DNA of 64,000 nucleotides. Origin: Levilactobacillus huananensis (GTDB taxonomy: Bacteria > Bacillota > Bacilli > Lactobacillales > Lactobacillaceae). Positions 34,739 to 44,592 of this stretch are shown here, piece by piece (positions within the stretch are counted from its first letter, which is position 1; each line of letters opens with the position of its first letter). A program made the translations under genes and the position numbers. Location: the NCBI RefSeq assembly GCF_003946145.1, contig NZ_RHOC01000010.1, forward strand, positions 1-64,000, given 5' to 3'. Under the pieces are notes generated by a model. It did no database searches. It had not been told where the DNA came from and saw nothing but the letters and a program-made list of their open reading frames with translations.

Positions 34739-36040
34739 ATGGGTGTTTCTGTTAGTTGGATTGGGGCGTTAATTGGGTTAGCCCTTGCCATTATTTTAAT
34801 TTTACGTAAGTTGAACCCGGTCTATTCGCTCTTACTTGGAACAATTGTCGGGGCCCTCATTGGAGGAGCCAACCTGACACAGACGGTAAACATTGTGGTT
34901 ACGGGATCCCAGAGTGTTATGGGAACCGTTATCCGGGTGTTAGCCGCCGGGGTTTTTGCCGGTGTCATGATGGAGTCTGGGGCCGCAAATGCGATTGCCC
35001 GGGGCATCGTGAACAAGTTCGGGGAGAGTCTTGCCATTCTTTCGTTAGCTTTGGCTACCATGATTATCACGGCCGTGGGGGTCTTTATCCCTGTTGCCGT
35101 CTTGATTGTGGCCCCAATTGCCCTCGAAGTGGGGAGTCGGATGAAGATTTCTAAGCTGGCCCTGCTAGTCGCTCTTTCTGGTGGTGGTAAGGCGGGGAAC
35201 ATCATCTCACCAAATCCCAACACGATTGCTGCCGCTCATGGGTTCCATTTGGAACTCAGTCAATTGATGGTTGCCGACTTTATTCCTGCTGTCTTTGGGT
35301 TGTTGGCAACGGTTTTGATCGCCACGTTATTACGTCACCGTGGGTCAATTGCCACTATGGCTGACGTGCAAGCTAACCAGGACCAAGGTGCAACTGAACC
35401 TACTGATTTGCCATCCTTAAAGACGGCGATCGTTGCGCCACTTTTGGCTGTTGTTCTGTTGTTATTAAATCCAGTTGGAAATATTTTACACATTAGTATT
35501 TTGGAAAAATTCGAAGTTGATGCCATGTACATCTTGCCAATCGCTGGGTTGGTTGGAATGCTAGCGATGCACCAAGGGAAAAAGGTCTTGGCCTATACGA
35601 AGTCAGGGATGGCTCGGATGACTGACGTGGTTTTAATTTTGATCGGTGCCGGTGCTATCGGGGGATTGATTACCACCTCGACATTACCTGCCGCCATTGT
35701 TCATTTAATTAAGATTTCCGGAATTTCCGGAACCTTCTTGGCTCCAATCGCCGGGATCTTAATGGCTGCCGCAACGGCTTCTACTTCAACCGGTGTTATC
35801 TTAGCTACTGGATCGTTCGGTAAGGCTATTCTGTCCTTCGGAACGGCGCCATTGGCTGCCGCTGTGATGGTTCATACCGGTGCTACGGTGATTGATCATT
35901 TGCCACAAGGAAATTACTTCCATGTGACGGCCAACGCCATGAACATGTCTCTCAAGGAACGGATGCAGTCGGTTCCTTATGAAACGGCAGTTGGGTTAAC
36001 CATGACGATTGTCGGAACCATTATGTTTACCCTCTTCTAG
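34739..36040 (+). CDS. GntP family permease, probably for glycerate
   Basis: A 433-residue membrane protein of the gluconate:proton symporter (GntP) family, with about 12 helices. LLLGTIVGALIGG, SGGGKAGNIISPNPNT and ATASTSTGVILATGSFG are family blocks. The glycerate kinase gene follows 25 bases later, which argues that the substrate is glycerate rather than gluconate. ATG 34739 follows TAGGAGT. Confidence 0.9.
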   Translation: MGVSVSWIGALIGLALAIILILRKLNPVYSLLLGTIVGALIGGANLTQTVNIVVTGSQSVMGTVIRVLAAGVFAGVMMESGAANAIARGIVNKFGESLAILSLALATMIITAVGVFIPVAVLIVAPIALEVGSRMKISKLALLVALSGGGKAGNIISPNPNTIAAAHGFHLELSQLMVADFIPAVFGLLATVLIATLLRHRGSIATMADVQANQDQGATEPTDLPSLKTAIVAPLLAVVLLLLNPVGNILHISILEKFEVDAMYILPIAGLVGMLAMHQGKKVLAYTKSGMARMTDVVLILIGAGAIGGLITTSTLPAAIVHLIKISGISGTFLAPIAGILMAAATASTSTGVILATGSFGKAILSFGTAPLAAAVMVHTGATVIDHLPQGNYFHVTANAMNMSLKERMQSVPYETAVGLTMTIVGTIMFTLF

Positions 36041-36065
36041 ACACGACGGAAAGGATGAAGTTCAA

Positions 36066-37196
36066 ATGAAATTTGTCATTGCCCCCGATTCTTTTAAAGG
36101 TAGTTTGACCGCGAAACAGGCGGCGGATGCCATTTATGCTGGGTTGAAGCGTGTATTTCCAGACGCCGACTATGAACTGGTTCCGATGGCCGACGGTGGG
36201 GAAGGCACGGTGCAATCTCTGGTCGATGCAACTCATGGGACGTTAAAAACCGCGTCTGTCTTGAATCCATTGGAAGAGACCGTTGCTGCTCAGTATGGCT
36301 TACTGGGTGATGGTCGGACGGCTGTAATTGAAATGGCCGCGGCTAGTGGCATTCAGTTTGTGGATGAACAGACCAAGGATCCGCTGGTTACCACAACCTA
36401 TGGGACTGGTGAATTGATGTTAGATGCCATGCATCACGGTGCCAGAGAGATTATCATTGGGATCGGTGGCTCGGCCACGACTGATGGTGGTCAAGGGATG
36501 GCTGAAGCCCTCGGGGCAAAGTTTCTCGATAAGGACGGTCAGCCCATCAAACGTGGGGGTGGCGGTTTAGCCGACCTTGCTAAGATTGATATCTCTGATG
36601 TTGACCCATTGGTTGCTAAGACGAAGGTTCGGATTGCCTCCGACGTCACGAACCCACTGATTGGGCCTAAGGGTTCAGCTGCCGTCTTTGGTCCGCAAAA
36701 GGGAGCCACGGCGGAAACGATTCCTGTACTAGACCGCAACTTGGCGCATTACGCGGCCATCATTAAACGCGATTTGGGCAAGGATCTCGCTGATTACCCC
36801 GGTGCCGGTGCTGCTGGTGGATTGGGTGCGGGGTTACTGGCCTTTACCCAATCTGTCATGGAAAAGGGTGTCGAGATCGTGGTTAAGGAAACACACCTGA
36901 AGGAACGAGCCGTTAATGCGGACTACGTCTTCACAGGCGAAGGTGCCATTGACTTTCAGACCCAGTATGGCAAGACGCCAATGGGGACAGCACTGGCTGC
37001 CAAGGAAGCGAGTCCACACGCCAAGGTTATCGGGTTAGCCGGTAATGTCGGCGAGGGGATCGATCAGCTTTACGATCTGGGTATTGATGCCATCTTCCCA
37101 ATTCTGCCAGGGGTTGTTGATCTTCCAACGGCCATCAAGACCGGTGAGGAAAACCTCACTCGGACCGCGGAGAATATTGCTAGGGTGTTAAAGTAA
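36066..37196 (+). CDS. glxK: Glycerate kinase
   Basis: A 376-residue kinase of the GlxK/GarK family that phosphorylates glycerate with ATP. FVIAPDSFKGSLTA is the N-terminal signature, MADGGEGTVQSL and IGIGGSATTDGGQGM are the substrate and nucleotide blocks, and PGAGAAGGLGAGL is a glycine-rich loop. The start is ATG 36066 after AAGGATGAAG; the longer frame overlaps the permease and is rejected. With the upstream permease it forms a glycerate uptake and activation unit that enters glycolysis at phosphoglycerate. Confidence 0.94.
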   Translation: MKFVIAPDSFKGSLTAKQAADAIYAGLKRVFPDADYELVPMADGGEGTVQSLVDATHGTLKTASVLNPLEETVAAQYGLLGDGRTAVIEMAAASGIQFVDEQTKDPLVTTTYGTGELMLDAMHHGAREIIIGIGGSATTDGGQGMAEALGAKFLDKDGQPIKRGGGGLADLAKIDISDVDPLVAKTKVRIASDVTNPLIGPKGSAAVFGPQKGATAETIPVLDRNLAHYAAIIKRDLGKDLADYPGAGAAGGLGAGLLAFTQSVMEKGVEIVVKETHLKERAVNADYVFTGEGAIDFQTQYGKTPMGTALAAKEASPHAKVIGLAGNVGEGIDQLYDLGIDAIFPILPGVVDLPTAIKTGEENLTRTAENIARVLK

Positions 37197-37263
37197 AGCA
37201 TGTGATCAAAGACGATTAGTTAGTGAACGTGCGTTTCGACACAACAACTAAAAAAGCCGAAAC

Positions 37264-37299
37264 AAAATCGCCTTCCCAATTTAAGGGAAGGCGATTTTT
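37264..37299 (+). terminator. Bidirectional terminator between glxK and pepC
   Basis: AAAATCGCCTTCCC and GGGAAGGCGATTTT pair perfectly around AATTTAA-type loop, T-rich on both strands; shared by the convergent genes. Confidence 0.93.
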
Positions 37300-37322
37300 A
37301 ATGACAATTAAAGTTCGAATCC

Positions 37323-38657
37323 TTAAGCTAAAGCACCCATTGGATCCCAAGGAGCCAAGACCGTTGGTTCTTCAGTTTCCTGAGTCTTCTTTAAGTCGTC
37401 AGGCAGGAATTGTTTGTTCACAACGACTTGGTAGCAGTATTCGTCCATCCAAGCGTCGCTCATGACGAAGTAACCCTTCGTGCCGACCTTTTCACCCCAA
37501 GAGTTTTCAACTTTCCACTTGGTAGGTTGACCATCGACTAAGTCGACACCGGTCAAGACCATGGCGTGGGTCATCATGCTTTCGCCGTAATCGAGGCGTT
37601 CTGCCTTGGTCGTGGAGAAGTCGATGTTGAAGAGGGCATCCTTGTCGTAGAACTTGGTGTCCATGATTCCCTTTTGACGTTCTGAGGATTGACCAACATC
37701 ACAACCGAACCAGACGGATTGTCCCGCTTGGAGTTGCTTGATGGCCAGGGCTTTGAAGTCCTTCATCGTGACATTCAAGTGCTTGACTTGACGGCCATTG
37801 ACCACGTTACCTAACATTTCAACTGTGTAGGTGTGGTTGTAAGGCTTGTCGGCAGTCGGGGCGTTGATGATGGACACGTAGTCGGACAGGTTCCAGTCGA
37901 CGTACTTGTCGAAGAATGACTTAGGGGTTAAGCCCTTGTCGATGTGGTAGTTCTTGTCATCGTCACGGTATTCGAAGTCAAATTCATGAACGGGTTCGCC
38001 GAGTGAGAAGCTCAGTAAGCGGTAAACTTCACCGAGCATCTTGTCTTTAGCAGCGGCAATGTCAGCATCGCTGGCCTTGTCAGCAACTAATTTCCGTAAA
38101 GTTACGGCGTCCTTACGCAGTTTCAAGTTCAACGTACTGTTAAGTTCGCTAGACTTGGAACTGTTGTAGGTTTCAGGCATAACTGACTTAGGCACGATCC
38201 CGTATTTTTCAATGATGGCACACAGCATGTCCCATTGGCCCCCGTCTTGTTGTGGGGTAGCCATTAAGAAGGCCACCTTACGGCTAGACGTTGGTTGGTC
38301 GGCAGTGGCCAAGACGTTTTCGTAAAAGTAATTGGCTTTTTCGAATTTATCCCAGAAATTGGTGTAGTTTTGGGATAATTCAAAGTCACTCAAATTAAAC
38401 AGATCGGCTAAATGATGACGCATCGTGTTCAATGCGGCAAACATCCAACAACGACCACTTTGTTTTTGGTTGGCAACTTTCCCGGTATCCAAATCAATGG
38501 ATAAGACGGGAGTCATGTCGGTTTCAGAAGCGTAATCGGCAGAGGTTGCTAAGATTCCTTGATGGCTGACGGCGCGTTCTAAGACCTTCGCGGTGGGGTC
38601 AGCAGCTAAAGCTTGTTGATAACGGGCGGTTTGGTCCGCCGTGATTTCTTTACTCAA
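37323..38657 (-). CDS. pepC: Aminopeptidase C (bleomycin hydrolase family, C1B)
   Basis: A 444-residue cytoplasmic cysteine aminopeptidase releasing N-terminal residues from peptides. NQKQSGRCWMFAALN carries the nucleophile cysteine, MMTHAMVLTGV the histidine and VENSWGEKVG the asparagine; the C-terminus folds back into the active site in this family. The start TTG 38657 (M-S-K-E-I) is preferred because it is well spaced from AGGAGA, whereas GTG 38666 overlaps that site; the much longer frame lacks support. Codon bias suggests strong expression. It complements dtpT and the S9 peptidase. Confidence 0.95.
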   Translation of the reverse strand: MSKEITADQTARYQQALAADPTAKVLERAVSHQGILATSADYASETDMTPVLSIDLDTGKVANQKQSGRCWMFAALNTMRHHLADLFNLSDFELSQNYTNFWDKFEKANYFYENVLATADQPTSSRKVAFLMATPQQDGGQWDMLCAIIEKYGIVPKSVMPETYNSSKSSELNSTLNLKLRKDAVTLRKLVADKASDADIAAAKDKMLGEVYRLLSFSLGEPVHEFDFEYRDDDKNYHIDKGLTPKSFFDKYVDWNLSDYVSIINAPTADKPYNHTYTVEMLGNVVNGRQVKHLNVTMKDFKALAIKQLQAGQSVWFGCDVGQSSERQKGIMDTKFYDKDALFNIDFSTTKAERLDYGESMMTHAMVLTGVDLVDGQPTKWKVENSWGEKVGTKGYFVMSDAWMDEYCYQVVVNKQFLPDDLKKTQETEEPTVLAPWDPMGALA

Positions 38658-38733
38658 TGACGTCACTCTCCTAACTATTCTCTCATTGTACCCCAATCTT
38701 CTCATTTTTTGTATAGGTGTATGGAAAATTCAA

Positions 38734-38762
38734 TTGACAAGGCACTTGGAACCGCTCATATT
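38734..38762 (+). promoter_or_regulatory. Promoter of the 36-residue membrane peptide
   Basis: Consensus TTGACA (38734-38739) and CATATT (38757-38762) with a 17-base spacer, 50 bases before the small ORF. Confidence 0.75.
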
Positions 38763-38811
38763 GAAGTTATTATACAAAAATAATGTTGTAATTATGAGAG
38801 GTGGGGCTTCC

Positions 38812-38922
38812 ATGTTCAGTGGATCAGGTAGTGGCGTCACACTTATCCTATTTGCTGTCGTTTTCTTTTGGGGAGCGGCCATAGGAGAATTTATTTTTAG
38901 TTGGGGTCATCGACGTCACTGA
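38812..38922 (+). CDS. 36-residue single-span membrane peptide
   Basis: A short gene with all the parts of a real one: a TTGACA-type promoter, the ribosome site AGAGGTGGGG, an ATG and an intrinsic terminator 15 bases after the stop. The product starts MFSGSGSGVT, has one hydrophobic helix (about residues 9-29) and ends in GHRRH, so it should sit in the membrane with the basic C-terminus inside. No family was recognised. It lies between divergent pepC and a convergent reductase gene. It could be a small regulatory or stress peptide. Confidence 0.7.
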   Translation: MFSGSGSGVTLILFAVVFFWGAAIGEFIFSWGHRRH

Positions 38923-38936
38923 AATGAGTCAGTCCC

Positions 38937-38977
38937 AAAAAGGCAATCCAATACCAACTGTATTGGATTGCCTTTTT
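38937..38977 (+). terminator. Bidirectional terminator after the small ORF
   Basis: AAAAAGGCAATCCAATA and TATTGGATTGCCTTTTT pair perfectly over 17 bp around CCAACTG; also serves the convergent reductase gene. Confidence 0.93.
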
Positions 38978-39010
38978 AAAGCGTAAAGATTGATAGTCAG
39001 AGTCAGCAGA

Positions 39011-39817
39011 TTAGTCGTAGTTAAGGTGCTTGTCTTGGTCCAAAGCGTTAATCTCGGCAATTTCAGCGGCTGTTAAGTTAAAGCCGGAAATTTCAAAGTT
39101 TTCGCGAACCCGGGCTGGCTTAGAAGACTTAGGGAAGACCACGAAGCCAGTATCAATTTGCCACCGTAAGACGATCTGAGCGGGTGACTTACCGTATTTA
39201 TCGGCCAATTTAACAATCACAGGGTCTTCAAGAATTAAGTGACCGTGCCCGATTGGGGAGTAGCCTTCATTGACGAGACCGTTATCTGTGTCGAATTTGC
39301 CTAATTTGGCTTGAACCTTGTAAGGGTGACGCTCGATTTGGTTGACCATTGGCTTAACCTTAGCCATGGCAAAGACTTGGTTGAGTTGGTCTTCAGAGAA
39401 GTTAGAAACTCCAATTGCCCGAACCTTCTTTTGTTGGTAGAGGGTTTCTAGGGCGCGCCAAGTGTCTAAGGTCAACTCGAAGTTTTCTTCATTTGGCCAG
39501 TGAATCAGGTAGAGGTCTAGATAGTCTAATTGTAAGTCAGATAGTGTTTGTTCAAAGGCGGCCAGGGTCTTGTCATAACCTTGGTCAGCGTTCCAAACCT
39601 TAGAGGTGATGAACAGGTCGGAGCGGTCAATGCCGGAAGCCTTGATGGCCGCGCCAACGGCTGGTTCATTGCCGTAGATGTGGGCGCAGTCGAGATGCCG
39701 ATAGCCAGCATCTAAGGCCGTCTTGATGGATGCAGGGACGTCCTTACTGTCGATCAAGTAAGTCCCAAAACCTAACATTGGGATAGTAACGCCGTTGCTT
39801 AATTGTGTCGTTTCCAT
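39011..39817 (-). CDS. Aldo/keto reductase
   Basis: A 268-residue NAD(P)H-dependent oxidoreductase of the AKR5-like group. Catalytic tetrad residues are visible in order: Asp and Tyr in YRHLDCAHIYGNE, Lys in FITSKVWN and His in LYLIHWPN. FPKSSKPARVRENFEISGF is the C-terminal cofactor-binding block. It probably reduces aldehydes or diketo compounds. The ATG is preceded by CGAGGTAATCAC. The gene is single, with its promoter in the spacer 39818-39890. Confidence 0.92.
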   Translation of the reverse strand: METTQLSNGVTIPMLGFGTYLIDSKDVPASIKTALDAGYRHLDCAHIYGNEPAVGAAIKASGIDRSDLFITSKVWNADQGYDKTLAAFEQTLSDLQLDYLDLYLIHWPNEENFELTLDTWRALETLYQQKKVRAIGVSNFSEDQLNQVFAMAKVKPMVNQIERHPYKVQAKLGKFDTDNGLVNEGYSPIGHGHLILEDPVIVKLADKYGKSPAQIVLRWQIDTGFVVFPKSSKPARVRENFEISGFNLTAAEIAEINALDQDKHLNYD

Positions 39818-40038
39818 GTGATTACCTCGCTATATAAGTATTTTAAAATCACCGTACATTTGTCTATGATACACTGCTGGGCGAATAGTTTCAGGGATTG
39901 TCCCTTATGCAGGGGATATTTATACAGGTAACCAGTTTGTTCTGAAGGGGTTGGGGTCCCATGATAGCGGCCTTCATGAGTTGTCGATCACAGACTTAGC
40001 AGTAGAAGTTAGATCATATGAAATGAGACTAATAGCAG
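39818..40038. other. Spacer between the reductase and rpiA genes
   Basis: The minus-strand promoter of the reductase gene must lie here (a TAAAAT-like -10 around 39842-39847), but no consensus -35 is seen. The rest shows no gene or repeat of note. Confidence 0.4.
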
Positions 40039-40090
40039 GAAAAATAAAAACGTTATCGCCACAGCCTAGCTAGGTCGCGGGATAACGTTT
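40039..40090 (-). terminator. Terminator downstream of rpiA
   Basis: AAACGTTATC and GATAACGTTT pair around a loop containing the palindrome CCTAGCTAGG; on the minus strand TTTTTATTTTT follows. A second hairpin, GGCAGGCGAT/ATCGCCTGTC, lies at 40099-40120 nearer the stop. Confidence 0.75.
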
Positions 40091-40165
40091 CGTGGATCTT
40101 GGCAGGCGATCATCGCCTGTCATTTTTTAGTGGTCCAAATTATTTGGGATAATCACTAACGATGA

Positions 40166-40852
40166 TTAGTCGCGAGCGTTCAACACTTCTGGGCCATCTT
40201 GACGGCCGACAATAACCGTGTTGACCGTGTCCAAGAACAAGCCGTGTTCCACGATGCCGACAATTCCGTTTAAGGTGTTGGCTAATTCGTGTGGGTGATC
40301 GATGCGGCCAAGGTGCAGGTCGATGATGTAGTTTTTGGAATCCGTCAAGACGTGGCTACCGTCTTCATTCATCCGGAAGGCAGGGTGTAAGTCCATCTTG
40401 TCTAATTTTTCCAGAACGTGGCTGGAACCGAATGGGATGACTTCCAAAGGTAGTGGGAACTTGCCTAAGTGGTGAACCATCTTGCTTTCATCAACAATCC
40501 ACATGTTCTTCGTGGAGTTGATGGCCACAATCTTTTCCCAGAGGTGAGCGGCACCGCCACCCTTGATACCTTGGAAGTTGTCGTCGATTTCGTCGGCACC
40601 GTCGATGGTTAAATCAAGGTGGTCAACTTCATCCAACTGCTTGATGGTAATCCCCAGAGACTCGGCTTGTTTAGCGGAACGATCGGAAGTCGCAACCCCA
40701 ACGATACTGAGGCCTTCTTCTTTGACACGCTTACCTAAGGCGTCAATCATGTAGCGAACAGTCGAACCAGTTCCGATTCCGAGAATCATGCCATCTTTAA
40801 CATACTTGACAGCTTCTTGGCCCACGAGGGCTTTTAATGCGTTTTGATCCAT
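40166..40852 (-). CDS. rpiA: Ribose-5-phosphate isomerase A
   Basis: A 228-residue enzyme interconverting ribose-5-phosphate and ribulose-5-phosphate. [13 protein letters not shown] binds the phosphate, TIDGADEID and [13 protein letters not shown] hold the catalytic aspartate/glutamate and lysine. Length and motifs are typical. The upstream gene ends six bases before the ATG, so the two form an operon. It serves the pentose phosphate or phosphoketolase branch. Confidence 0.96.
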   Translation of the reverse strand: MDQNALKALVGQEAVKYVKDGMILGIGTGSTVRYMIDALGKRVKEEGLSIVGVATSDRSAKQAESLGITIKQLDEVDHLDLTIDGADEIDDNFQGIKGGGAAHLWEKIVAINSTKNMWIVDESKMVHHLGKFPLPLEVIPFGSSHVLEKLDKMDLHPAFRMNEDGSHVLTDSKNYIIDLHLGRIDHPHELANTLNGIVGIVEHGLFLDTVNTVIVGRQDGPEVLNARD

Positions 40853-40858
40853 GCTGAA

Positions 40859-41200
40859 TTACTCCTCTTCTGTGTGACGTAAATTTAAGGCAACTGGCTG
40901 GACGGCGGTCGGCCCTGTTACTGGTAGCTGATTAGCTGCCAGCAAGTCAGGAACGGGATGTTGCGAGAAGTAGCGCTTGGCGTACGGATCCAAGACCTTG
41001 ACAGTGACGTCGTTCTCCCGTGCTAAGTCAACAAAGCGGCTAATCAACTGTTGTGCAACGGCTGAAACGTCTTGCGTGGGACGAACAAAGAGTTGTTCGA
41101 GAACCCAAGAGGTGGTGCTCAATTGAAGGTAGTGTAGGCTCGCGATTAACTGTCCGTCAGACATGATAGTCAGCCGTCCGGGATGTTCCGTAATGGTCAT
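40859..41200 (-). CDS. Small GNAT-like (YidJ-type) acetyltransferase domain protein
   Basis: A 113-residue protein resembling the compact GNAT-like group: a strand pair, then QLFVRPTQDVSAVAQQLISR in place of the acetyl-CoA loop and VKVLDPYAKRYFSQHP near the end, close to the CPYAxxxFxxHP block of that group. The start ATG 41200 has AAAGGAG eight bases upstream; the longer frame is unsupported. It is translated just ahead of rpiA. Function is unknown; the acetyl-CoA loop is weak, so activity is not certain. Confidence 0.68.
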   Translation of the reverse strand: MTITEHPGRLTIMSDGQLIASLHYLQLSTTSWVLEQLFVRPTQDVSAVAQQLISRFVDLARENDVTVKVLDPYAKRYFSQHPVPDLLAANQLPVTGPTAVQPVALNLRHTEEE

Positions 41201-41365
41201 GCGTGACTCCTTTCCAAACCAGTCTTCCTCTCGATTTTGGTCTATCCACGTCGGCTTGTCAACTAATTTTGGCCTGCGGGACAATTTTACTGGTAATCGG
41301 GGAGAAAGGTGTTTACTCTAGTAACAGAGTGTCAAATATAGACTATAAGAAGAGGAAGTGTCAGT

Positions 41366-41905
41366 ATGCAACGGGGATTTGAAGTTGTCAGTAAGTACGC
41401 CAACCAGGGTGTAAAGCGACCATATCGGACGACCCAACAGGCTGCGGGTTATGATTTCGAATGCGCCGAGGATTTTACGTTACCCTCAATTTGGCGGCAC
41501 GATCTGTTACATGCTTTTAAACGACTACGTCACAGAGACGCCTTAACGACGACCGAACTCATGGCGGGGCAGAGTGACTTGAAGCCTTGGCTGGTACCTA
41601 CAGGCATCAAAGCGTACATGCAGCCAGGAGAGGTGCTCATTTTGGCTAACCGGTCGAGTAATCCGCTTAAGCACAATTTGATTCTGCCAAATGGTGTCGG
41701 GGTGATTGATGCCGATTATTATAATAACGAAAAAAACGAAGGAGAAATTTTCGTTCAGCTGATAAATGTTGGCATAAGTGATGTGGTGATCAAGAAAGGA
41801 CAACGGATCGCGCAAGGGATTTTCATGCCTTATTTGTTAGCCGACGATGAACAAGCGCCACAGCAACAACGAACCGGTGGTTTTGGGTCCTCTGATCGTA
41901 ACTAA
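41366..41905 (+). CDS. dut: dUTP diphosphatase
   Basis: A 179-residue trimeric dUTPase that hydrolyses dUTP to dUMP and keeps uracil out of DNA. All five motifs are present: AAGYDF, NRSSN, GVIDADYYN, GQRIAQGIF and RTGGFGSSD. It carries an insertion after motif 1 (about residues 40-75), typical of the longer Lactobacillus form. AAGAGGAAG is the ribosome site. It is upstream of radA but separated by its own promoter. Confidence 0.94.
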   Translation: MQRGFEVVSKYANQGVKRPYRTTQQAAGYDFECAEDFTLPSIWRHDLLHAFKRLRHRDALTTTELMAGQSDLKPWLVPTGIKAYMQPGEVLILANRSSNPLKHNLILPNGVGVIDADYYNNEKNEGEIFVQLINVGISDVVIKKGQRIAQGIFMPYLLADDEQAPQQQRTGGFGSSDRN

Positions 41906-41953
41906 TTCTTTAGAATTGCACTAACGGACTAGTGGGGGATTGGCTTGTAAATA

Positions 41954-41962
41954 TGCTAGAAT
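41954..41962 (+). promoter_or_regulatory. Extended -10 promoter of radA
   Basis: TGCTAGAAT, an extended -10, lies 36 bases before the radA start; the -35 is weak. Confidence 0.5.
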
Positions 41963-41998
41963 AAAGATACGAAAACGGAACGGATTTGGGGGATGAAC

Positions 41999-43375
41999 GT
42001 GGCTAAAACCAAAACTAAATTTGTGTGTCAGAATTGTGATTACAGTTCACCGCGTTATCTGGGTCGCTGCCCCAACTGTGGAGAATGGAACACCATGGTT
42101 GAAGAGGTTGTTGCGCCTGCTAATGCGAAGCCCCAATCAACCCGTGTGACGGTGAGTGGTGAACGATCCCACCCACAATTAATGAAGGAGATCAAACACA
42201 CCACTGAGAGCCGTGTTAAGACTCAAATGGAGGAATTAAATCGCGTCTTGGGGGGCGGCATTGTGCCGGGCTCTCTAATTTTGATCGGTGGGGATCCCGG
42301 TATTGGAAAATCTACCCTGTTACTCCAGGTTTCCGGTCAGCTGAGTGCGACCGGGGGCAAGGTACTTTATGTCTCTGGGGAAGAAAGTGCTTCTCAGATT
42401 AAGATGCGGGCAGACCGGTTGGTCGTTAACAGTGACAACCTATACTTATATCCAGAAACGGATATGGCGAGCATCCGGGCTAATATTGAAGAGATGCGAC
42501 CAGATTACGTGGTCATTGACTCTGTACAAACGATGCAGGCGACGGGTATCGAGTCTGCCATCGGATCGGTTTCACAGATTCGTGAAGTGACGGCTGAGCT
42601 GATGCAGATTGCCAAAACCAACAACATCACAATCTTTGTGGTGGGGCATGTGACCAAGGGTGGGGCGATCGCTGGGCCCAAGATTCTGGAACACATGGTA
42701 GATACCGTGTTGTACTTCGAAGGTGACTTGCACCATACTTACCGAATCTTACGGGCAGTCAAGAATCGGTTTGGGTCGACTAATGAACTTGGGATCTTTG
42801 AGATGCGCGAAGGTGGCCTCTATGAGGTTGCCAATCCATCGGAGATTTTCCTAGAGGAACGACTGGCAGATGCCAATGGGTCAGCCATTGTCGTCTCCAT
42901 GGAAGGGACGCGGCCAATCCTGGTTGAAGTCCAAGCATTAGTGACGCCATCTGTCTTTGGCAACGCACAACGGACCTCGAGTGGTTTGGACCGTAATCGA
43001 GTGGCCCTATTGATGGCTGTTTTGGAGAAACGAGCTAATCTGATGCTCCAGAACCAAGACGCCTTCTTGAAGGCGGCGGGGGGCGTTAAGCTTGATGAAC
43101 CCGCTATTGATTTGGCGATTGCCATGAGTATTGCGTCCAGTTATCGCGATAAGGCCACCGCACCAACGGATTGCTTCGTAGGTGAAGTTGGGTTGACTGG
43201 TGAGATTCGACGGGTTAGCCGGATCGAGCAGCGGGTCGCAGAAGCTAAGAAACTTGGATTCAAACGTATATTCGTTCCAAAGAACAATTTACAAGGCTGG
43301 AATCCCCCTCACGATATTGATGTGGTCGGGGTTACGACCTTGCGTCAGGCGTTGAAGTTGGCGCTGGGCGTCTAA
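41999..43375 (+). CDS. radA: DNA repair protein RadA
   Basis: A 458-residue branch-migration helicase of the RecA family for recombination repair. It has an N-terminal zinc finger (CQNC and CPNC), Walker [11 protein letters not shown], the RadA-specific KNRFG motif and a C-terminal Lon-protease-like domain (about residues 280-455). GTG 41999 is preferred to ATG 41993 because it gives the family's MAKTK N-terminus and proper spacing from TTGGGGG. The PIN/TRAM gene follows as in many Bacillota. Confidence 0.95.
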   Translation: MAKTKTKFVCQNCDYSSPRYLGRCPNCGEWNTMVEEVVAPANAKPQSTRVTVSGERSHPQLMKEIKHTTESRVKTQMEELNRVLGGGIVPGSLILIGGDPGIGKSTLLLQVSGQLSATGGKVLYVSGEESASQIKMRADRLVVNSDNLYLYPETDMASIRANIEEMRPDYVVIDSVQTMQATGIESAIGSVSQIREVTAELMQIAKTNNITIFVVGHVTKGGAIAGPKILEHMVDTVLYFEGDLHHTYRILRAVKNRFGSTNELGIFEMREGGLYEVANPSEIFLEERLADANGSAIVVSMEGTRPILVEVQALVTPSVFGNAQRTSSGLDRNRVALLMAVLEKRANLMLQNQDAFLKAAGGVKLDEPAIDLAIAMSIASSYRDKATAPTDCFVGEVGLTGEIRRVSRIEQRVAEAKKLGFKRIFVPKNNLQGWNPPHDIDVVGVTTLRQALKLALGV

Positions 43376-43404
43376 AATTGGCAACTTTGAAAGGAGGTGA
43401 ATTT

Positions 43405-44592
43405 ATGCGTAAGAAAACAGTTATTCTGGTGATCTTTGCAATTCTCGGGGGTGTTATGGGAGTGGCTTACCTGCCACGTCTCTGGCATCTTGTCGGCTTA
43501 ACCAGTCCACTGGTAAATAATGCGTTAGCTAATATCTTAATTGGTGCAATTATATTCCTTATTTTAGGCTTACTATTTGCCGGACTGATTATGTCATTGA
43601 TTAGCCGTCTCGAATCCTATCTGAATAAGCAGGATCCGATGGTGTTAATCTTCGGGAGCTTGGGTGCTATCATCGGCCTGGCCTTGGCTCTGTTGATTTC
43701 TCAGTTTCTGTTCCGAGTTCCCTCATTTTTTATCGGCACGCTGATTCCAGCACTGCTTATGCTGCTCTTCGGCTATCTTGGTTTTCGGATCGGGATGCGC
43801 CTCAGCAAGATGCGGGGGGAAGAATGGCGGAACTTGTTCACGCCGCGGAGTAAGAAGGCGACTGAAGAGGATCCTGAGAAGGTATTGGATAAGCCAACGG
43901 AACCTAACTTTCACCACTACAAGATTCTGGATACCAACATCTTAATCGATGGTCGGATCTATGATTTGGCGAAGACAGGTTTCCTGGAAGGTACGTTACT
44001 GGTTCCTAACTTTGTGCTCTACGAACTTCAGTACATCGCAGATTCTAGCGATTCCATCAAACGGGTTCGGGGACGGCGAGGATTAGACATTCTCAACAAG
44101 CTCCAAAACGAACACATCATGCCAATCGAAATGTATGAAGGGGACTATGAAGATATTCCCGAAGTCGATAGCAAGTTGATTCGGCTCGCTAAGGAGAATG
44201 GTGGGGTGATCGTCACCAATGATTACAATCTCAACAAGGTCATTCAATTTCAGAATGTGCAAGTCTTGAACATTAATTCATTGGCTAACGCGTTGAAGCC
44301 GCGAGTCATTCCAGGTGAGAACCTGCATGTGATGGTGGTGAAGAACGGGACGGAGCGACAACAAGGGGTTGCTTACCTGGATGATGGGACGATGGTCGTC
44401 GTTGAAGACGGACGTTACTTCATCAACAAGCAGTTGGATGTGGTCGTTACCAGTGCCATTCAGACTGATGCTGGGCGAATGATTTTCGCCAAGCCAGCTC
44501 ACTCCAGCAAGAACATTGAAGAAGAGACTCATACCGAAAAGCCCAAGACTGGCGGTAAAGGGACTTCGAAAAAGACGAAGCGATCACGTTAA
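43405..44592 (+). CDS. yacL: PIN/TRAM domain membrane protein (YacL)
   Basis: A 395-residue protein with four N-terminal membrane helices (to about residue 130), a cytoplasmic PIN nuclease-like domain starting at ILDTNILIDGRI with conserved aspartates (also VTNDYNLNK), and a C-terminal TRAM RNA-binding domain. The tail is Lys/Thr-rich (GGKGTSKKTKRSR). An RNase role is inferred. ATG 43405 follows AAAGGAGGTG. It sits between radA and gltX as in Bacillus. Confidence 0.92.
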   Translation: MRKKTVILVIFAILGGVMGVAYLPRLWHLVGLTSPLVNNALANILIGAIIFLILGLLFAGLIMSLISRLESYLNKQDPMVLIFGSLGAIIGLALALLISQFLFRVPSFFIGTLIPALLMLLFGYLGFRIGMRLSKMRGEEWRNLFTPRSKKATEEDPEKVLDKPTEPNFHHYKILDTNILIDGRIYDLAKTGFLEGTLLVPNFVLYELQYIADSSDSIKRVRGRRGLDILNKLQNEHIMPIEMYEGDYEDIPEVDSKLIRLAKENGGVIVTNDYNLNKVIQFQNVQVLNINSLANALKPRVIPGENLHVMVVKNGTERQQGVAYLDDGTMVVVEDGRYFINKQLDVVVTSAIQTDAGRMIFAKPAHSSKNIEEETHTEKPKTGGKGTSKKTKRSR

